DNA of 64,000 nt from assembly GCF_965138505.1 (NCBI RefSeq), contig NZ_CBCSCO010000004.1, positions 218,099 through 282,098 on the forward strand. Direction: 5' to 3'. The notes beneath the pieces were generated by a model. It was not told where the DNA came from. It saw only the letters and a program-made list of their open reading frames with translations, and searched no databases. Of this stretch, positions 61,173-64,000 are shown in pieces. The first letter of the stretch is position 1. Each line of letters begins with the position of its first letter. A program made the position numbers and the translations under genes. This DNA is from Litorimonas haliclonae. Its GTDB lineage: Bacteria; Pseudomonadota; Alphaproteobacteria; Caulobacterales; Maricaulaceae.

Positions 61173-61203
61173 AAAAAAACCGCCTTCAGTGAGGCGGTTT
61201 TTT
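61173..61203. terminator. Bidirectional terminator between metalloprotease and rplS
   Basis: A 9-bp stem (61177-61185 with 61192-61200, 6-base loop) has an A-run on the left (61173-61179) and six Ts on the right. It ends both the plus-strand protease and the minus-strand trmD-rplS transcripts. Confidence 0.85.
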
Positions 61204-61225
61204 CTTATTCTTAGTTGCGAAGCGC

Positions 61226-61621
61226 TTACTTTTTGGCTTCGGCCTTTTTCATGTTCCGGCCGGTTGTCCGCTCTGTAATACGCGCAGACTTTCCGCGGCG
61301 CTCGCGGAGGAAGTAAAGCTTGGCGCGGCGGACTTTACCGCGGCGCTTAACTTCGATTTCTTCGACCAGCGGAGAGTAAAGCGGGAAAACGCGCTCTACG
61401 CCTTCGCCGTAGCTGATTTTACGAACTGTAAAGCTCTCTTGCAGGCCCGGGCCGGAGCGGGAAATGCAAACGCCTTCAAACGCCTGAAGACGTGTGCGTG
61501 TGCCCTCAGTAATACGAACCTGAACAACCAGTGTGTCGCCGGCAGAAAAATCAGGAATAGTTTTGCCTTCGGAGAGCAGGCGCTCTTGTTCAGCTTTGTT
61601 TAGTTTTTCAATCACGTTCAT
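61226..61621 (-). CDS. rplS: 50S ribosomal protein L19
   Basis: L19 of 131 residues. The start at 61621 (MNVIEKLNKAEQE) is preceded by AAGGAGACGGTC, a good ribosome site. It shows FSAGDTLVVQVRI, the RRGKVRRAKLYFLRERRGK stretch (about 98-116) and a Lys/Ala tail. It overlaps the trmD stop by 14 bases. Confidence 0.97.
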   Translation of the reverse strand: MNVIEKLNKAEQERLLSEGKTIPDFSAGDTLVVQVRITEGTRTRLQAFEGVCISRSGPGLQESFTVRKISYGEGVERVFPLYSPLVEEIEVKRRGKVRRAKLYFLRERRGKSARITERTTGRNMKKAEAKK

Positions 61622-62348
61622 GACCGTCTCCTTTTTTGGCGTCCGCTGCGACATATATGTCCCATATGTCCGGGCGGCGAGCCTTTGTAATCTCTATTTG
61701 TTTATCGCGTCGCCATTTTGCGATCTTTCCGTGATCGCCGCTTAACAACACGTCCGGGATAGCCCGGTCTTTCCACTCCCGGGGCTTGGTATAGAGCGGA
61801 TACTCCAACAAGCCCGTTTCAAAACTTTCCTCGTCTGCGCTTTCCGATGCGCCCAATACGCCGGGCAGCAACCTTACGCAGGCTTCGATCATGGCTTGCG
61901 CCGCAACCTCTCCGCCGGCCAATATGAAGTCGCCGATGGAAACCTCTTCCATTTGGCGGGCTTCTATCACCCTTTGGTCGAGCCCTTCAAACCGTCCGCA
62001 AAACACAATAAGACCCGGGCCAGAGGAAAGCTGCCTAACGCGTTTCTGCGTCAAAGGCTTGCCCCGGGGGGTCAGATAGATAAGCGGTCGGCCATCTCGG
62101 GCCACACTGTCAATTGCCGCATCCGCAACATCTGGTTTTAAAACCATGCCCGGACCGCCCCCCGCAGGGGTATCATCGACAGTGCGGTGTCTATTAGTGG
62201 AAAAATCTCGAATGTCCACTGTCTCTAACTGCCAAATGCCGCTTTTTTCAGCTCCCCCAATGATAGAGGCGCCCAAAACGCCCGGAAACGCGTCCGGAAA
62301 CAGGGTCAGGGCGGTCGCGCGCCACGGATTTTCAGGGGAATCTGTCAT
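61608..62348 (-). CDS. trmD: tRNA (guanine-N1)-methyltransferase TrmD
   Basis: TrmD methylates G37 of tRNA. Its 246 residues show the knotted SPOUT pattern: TPAGGGPGMVLKPDV (about 60), IYLTPRGKPLTQ (about 88), VFCGRFEGLDQR (about 112) and VSIGDFILAGGEVAAQ (about 134). Its stop overlaps the rplS start region. The usual rpsP-rimM genes do not precede it. Confidence 0.96.
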   Translation of the reverse strand: MTDSPENPWRATALTLFPDAFPGVLGASIIGGAEKSGIWQLETVDIRDFSTNRHRTVDDTPAGGGPGMVLKPDVADAAIDSVARDGRPLIYLTPRGKPLTQKRVRQLSSGPGLIVFCGRFEGLDQRVIEARQMEEVSIGDFILAGGEVAAQAMIEACVRLLPGVLGASESADEESFETGLLEYPLYTKPREWKDRAIPDVLLSGDHGKIAKWRRDKQIEITKARRPDIWDIYVAADAKKGDGHERD

Positions 62349-62381
62349 AGAGGCTGGCTCATAACGACAAATCAGACAGAA

Positions 62382-62936
62382 TCATAGTGGGGTCCCGATG
62401 TTTGGCGTCCCCAATGTTGCGGCTTGGGTCCTCAGAACCGCCTCCACCAAAACCTCTCTGCCGGGCGGTGTTGCCCGATAGACCGCGAGCCGTTCAGGGC
62501 TGAGGCCCAATCCCGGCAGGGTCTGGTTCCAAACCGCGATATAATTTGCCTCACGATCCGGGCGGGCTTTTATCGACAGCGTGTTGAGGAACTGCCGGAC
62601 TTTCTCCGAAATGTCTTGCCGTAAGACGAAATTCTTGACCCCCGACGAGTCCACCGGAATTTTAGGCAGGACGGGCGCTGAGGCGCTAGGCGCAATGCCA
62701 GCCGGCGGGGCCGGCGGGTTGGAAAGGGCAGGGGGAGGTGAAAGCTGTTCACATGGCGCCTTGGCCAAAGACCGTTTGGCGGCGACTGCCCTGACAGATG
62801 AGAGGCGGCGAGCTTCAGCTTTTTCGCGTGTGCAGCGATGTAATGCCCGGGCGGCGTTTTGTAACTGACGCGCCCGCGCCAGGCTCTGACGAGACAGGAA
62901 ATTGAGGTGGCGACGATTGAGGTTCTTGCGGGACAT
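62382..62936 (-). CDS. Arg/Pro-rich protein of unknown function
   Basis: The 184-residue product starts at ATG 62936 with GGAGG six bases upstream. That GGAGG belongs to the edge of the dispersed repeat. The N-terminal half is Arg/Ala/Leu-rich (RHLNFLSRQSLARARQLQNA) and the middle is Pro/Ala-rich. The C-terminal part is more ordered (FLNTLSIKARPDREANYIAV). It lies upstream of trmD on the same strand, in the place of rpsP-rimM of other genomes. No family was recognised. Confidence 0.65.
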   Translation of the reverse strand: MSRKNLNRRHLNFLSRQSLARARQLQNAARALHRCTREKAEARRLSSVRAVAAKRSLAKAPCEQLSPPPALSNPPAPPAGIAPSASAPVLPKIPVDSSGVKNFVLRQDISEKVRQFLNTLSIKARPDREANYIAVWNQTLPGLGLSPERLAVYRATPPGREVLVEAVLRTQAATLGTPNIGTPL

Positions 62937-63021
62937 GGTCACCCTCCGAGCGCGGCTCTGCGAAAAAGGGTTGGCGAAGATGCTGCGGCTATTTCTCTAA
63001 TAGTTGAATCCTTCCCGACCG

Positions 63022-63174
63022 TCATTGCCCGACTTGATCGGGCAATCCATGCGATGCTCTTTCGATGGGTGTGAATTTGTAGGTGGGCGTAGGAAGCGCC
63101 TGCACAGCGTAATTGAAACAGCCCATTTAGCCGAGGCTTCACCAAATGGATTACCCGATCGAGTCGGGTAATGA
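63022..63174 (-). repeat. MITE-like element, copy B, with 28-bp terminal inverted repeats
   Basis: The ends 63022-63049 and 63147-63174 are reverse complements with three mismatches in 28 bases. Each end is itself palindromic (CCCGACT..GATCGGG type). The internal part matches copy A at 48.1-48.4 kb in inverted orientation. The size of 153 bases and lack of a coding frame fit a non-autonomous miniature transposable element or a mobile repeat. Confidence 0.75.
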
Positions 63175-63209
63175 CGAAGATTGAGAGTGAGGGGAGGATC
63201 ATGATATTT

Positions 63210-63590
63210 CTCCATGCGAACGCTGCCACTGCCCATCGCGGGGTCAGCTCGTCGCTCTAAAATCCACCCCAACGCAGGTTGGGTTGGTGGGCGGCAACCT
63301 GCCACAAAAAAGTGGACAGCCCGCAGAGCTTCGGCTCCTGCCGGAGACCGAAAATGTAAAATGTTTCGCAAGAACCGAAGCTCTGCGGCAGCGATTTTAT
63401 ACCAGAGCGGCCTCTTGTTTCTCCGACAGTCGCGCTCACCGGGTTTATCTCAGCCCGACACTGCACGGTACGGCAGGCTCACACTCATGGCAGGCCCGGC
63501 ACAGTCCGCCCGCGTCAACAGGCAGATGCTCAACCTCGCCGTCTCCTGCTCCGGTAGGTGACGTCTACCTGTCCATGAGCAAAAGAACGA
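63210..63590. other. Unidentified structured block, possibly foreign
   Basis: A 14-bp perfect inverted repeat (63322-63335 with 63376-63389) encloses a smaller CTCC-GGAG hairpin. Several frames on both strands are open across the block. Composition and style differ from the neighbouring repeats. I have only a vague impression that similar sequence occurs in enterobacterial satellite elements, so I give no name. It could be a structured RNA, a mobile-element remnant or foreign DNA. Confidence 0.3.
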
Positions 63591-64000
63591 GTTTAAATAT
63601 AAGGGCAAATGGGAGAGGGAGGATCTATCTCTCGGATTTTTTGTAAAGGATTGAGAAGGTTGAGGCTTTTGAAAGGATAAGTGCGGACGGAGTTTTATAT
63701 TGCGGATTAATCCTCCCCCGTTCACGGGGGAGGTGGGCGCGAAGCGCTCGGAGAGGGGAGCCGCATGTAACAAAGGGTAGCGTATTACGCTCCCCCCATC
63801 CCCTCGCATTCGCGAGGGACTTCCCCCGTAAACGGAGGAAGAAAGCATCATCGCCCTCCACACCCGTCATTCCCCGTTTGGCCCCTGCCGAAAGGCGCTT
63901 CATTTGCCGATCTGCGCCAAGCCGCTCAATCGCACAAACTGGACCCTGCCCTTGCCCTTTAGGGTACGCAGAGCGAGGGCGGGGTGAGCGCGTTTAGAGG

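Larger units (their letters stand above)
62937..64000. other. Non-coding, repeat- and hairpin-rich end of window
   Basis: About 1.06 kb without a credible gene. It holds dispersed repeat copy B (about 62940-63190), an unidentified structured block (about 63210-63590), and a run of small hairpins with GGGGGAG/CTCCCCC motifs (63712-63840). The final 49 bases are an exact inverted copy of 48102-48150. Several overlapping open frames occur, but none looks like protein by composition. Confidence 0.6.

Noticed and set aside
1..64000. rRNA, tRNA and CRISPR arrays
   Set aside because: No typical cloverleaf, rRNA motif or regularly spaced repeat array was recognised by eye. A tRNAscan or CRISPR search could still change this.

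Overview
The window is a stretch of alphaproteobacterial chromosome. The best guess is the Hyphomonadaceae/Maricaulales-Caulobacterales side. This rests on an RcGTA-type gene transfer agent (GTA) cluster, a CtrA-type TTAA-N7-TTAAC site, a PleC/DivJ-like sensor kinase, many small lipoproteins, TonB-dependent uptake and moderate GC content. The genus cannot be fixed by eye. No rRNA, tRNA, CRISPR array or insertion sequence with a transposase was recognised.

Bases 1-12871 hold a collinear GTA structural cluster. The order is terminase (5' end outside the window), an inserted helical-repeat gene preceded by a CtrA-like box, portal, a small membrane protein, prohead protease, major capsid, terminator, connector, head-tail joining protein, terminator/tail-completion protein, major tail protein, two tail chaperone-like genes, a short g11, and the baseplate/megatron set g12-g13-g14-g15. 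Most neighbours overlap by ATGA, so translation is probably coupled. No integrase, lysis, replication or repressor gene is present. That fits a domesticated gene transfer agent better than a prophage.

Bases 12910-24983 hold a DnaJ-type co-chaperone and several envelope-sensing genes. These are a PepSY protein with a PhoPQ/FeuPQ-like two-component pair and a DUF938 methyltransferase, a DegP-type periplasmic protease followed by a second response regulator/kinase pair, a large PAS-containing PleC-like kinase and a degenerate EAL protein. Bases 25048-37611 are housekeeping and catabolic genes: pepN, typA, a FAH-family hydrolase, acyl-CoA synthetase plus enoyl-CoA hydratase, a DUF1287 protein and a VOC protein. 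Between them lie secreted proteins of unknown function, including an Asp-rich EF-hand protein.

Bases 37991-44874 hold a His-rich TonB-dependent receptor, a Tae4-like amidase lipoprotein next to a SxxK serine hydrolase, a LuxR regulator, and two small membrane proteins of 59 and 49 aa. Bases 44959-46217 are rpsF-rpsR-rplI. A frameshifted GFA-family gene and a repeat-rich zone follow. Bases 48945-54734 hold ruvC, then ruvA-tpm-ruvB-ybgC, with a methyltransferase set between ruvA and ruvB. Bases 54799-61131 hold a DUF3088 protein, an AsmA-like protein, a DUF2946/MetA-like pair and a lipoprotein metalloprotease. The window ends with trmD-rplS, an unknown Arg/Pro-rich gene and about 1 kb of non-coding repeats.

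Points most worth following are: the CtrA box and inserted gene inside the GTA cluster together with an intrinsic-terminator hairpin inside the first codons of the portal gene; the Tae4-like lipoprotein without a visible type VI system; the 49-bp exact inverted repeat and MITE-like family linking 48.1 kb and 63-64 kb; and an unidentified structured block at 63.2-63.6 kb.
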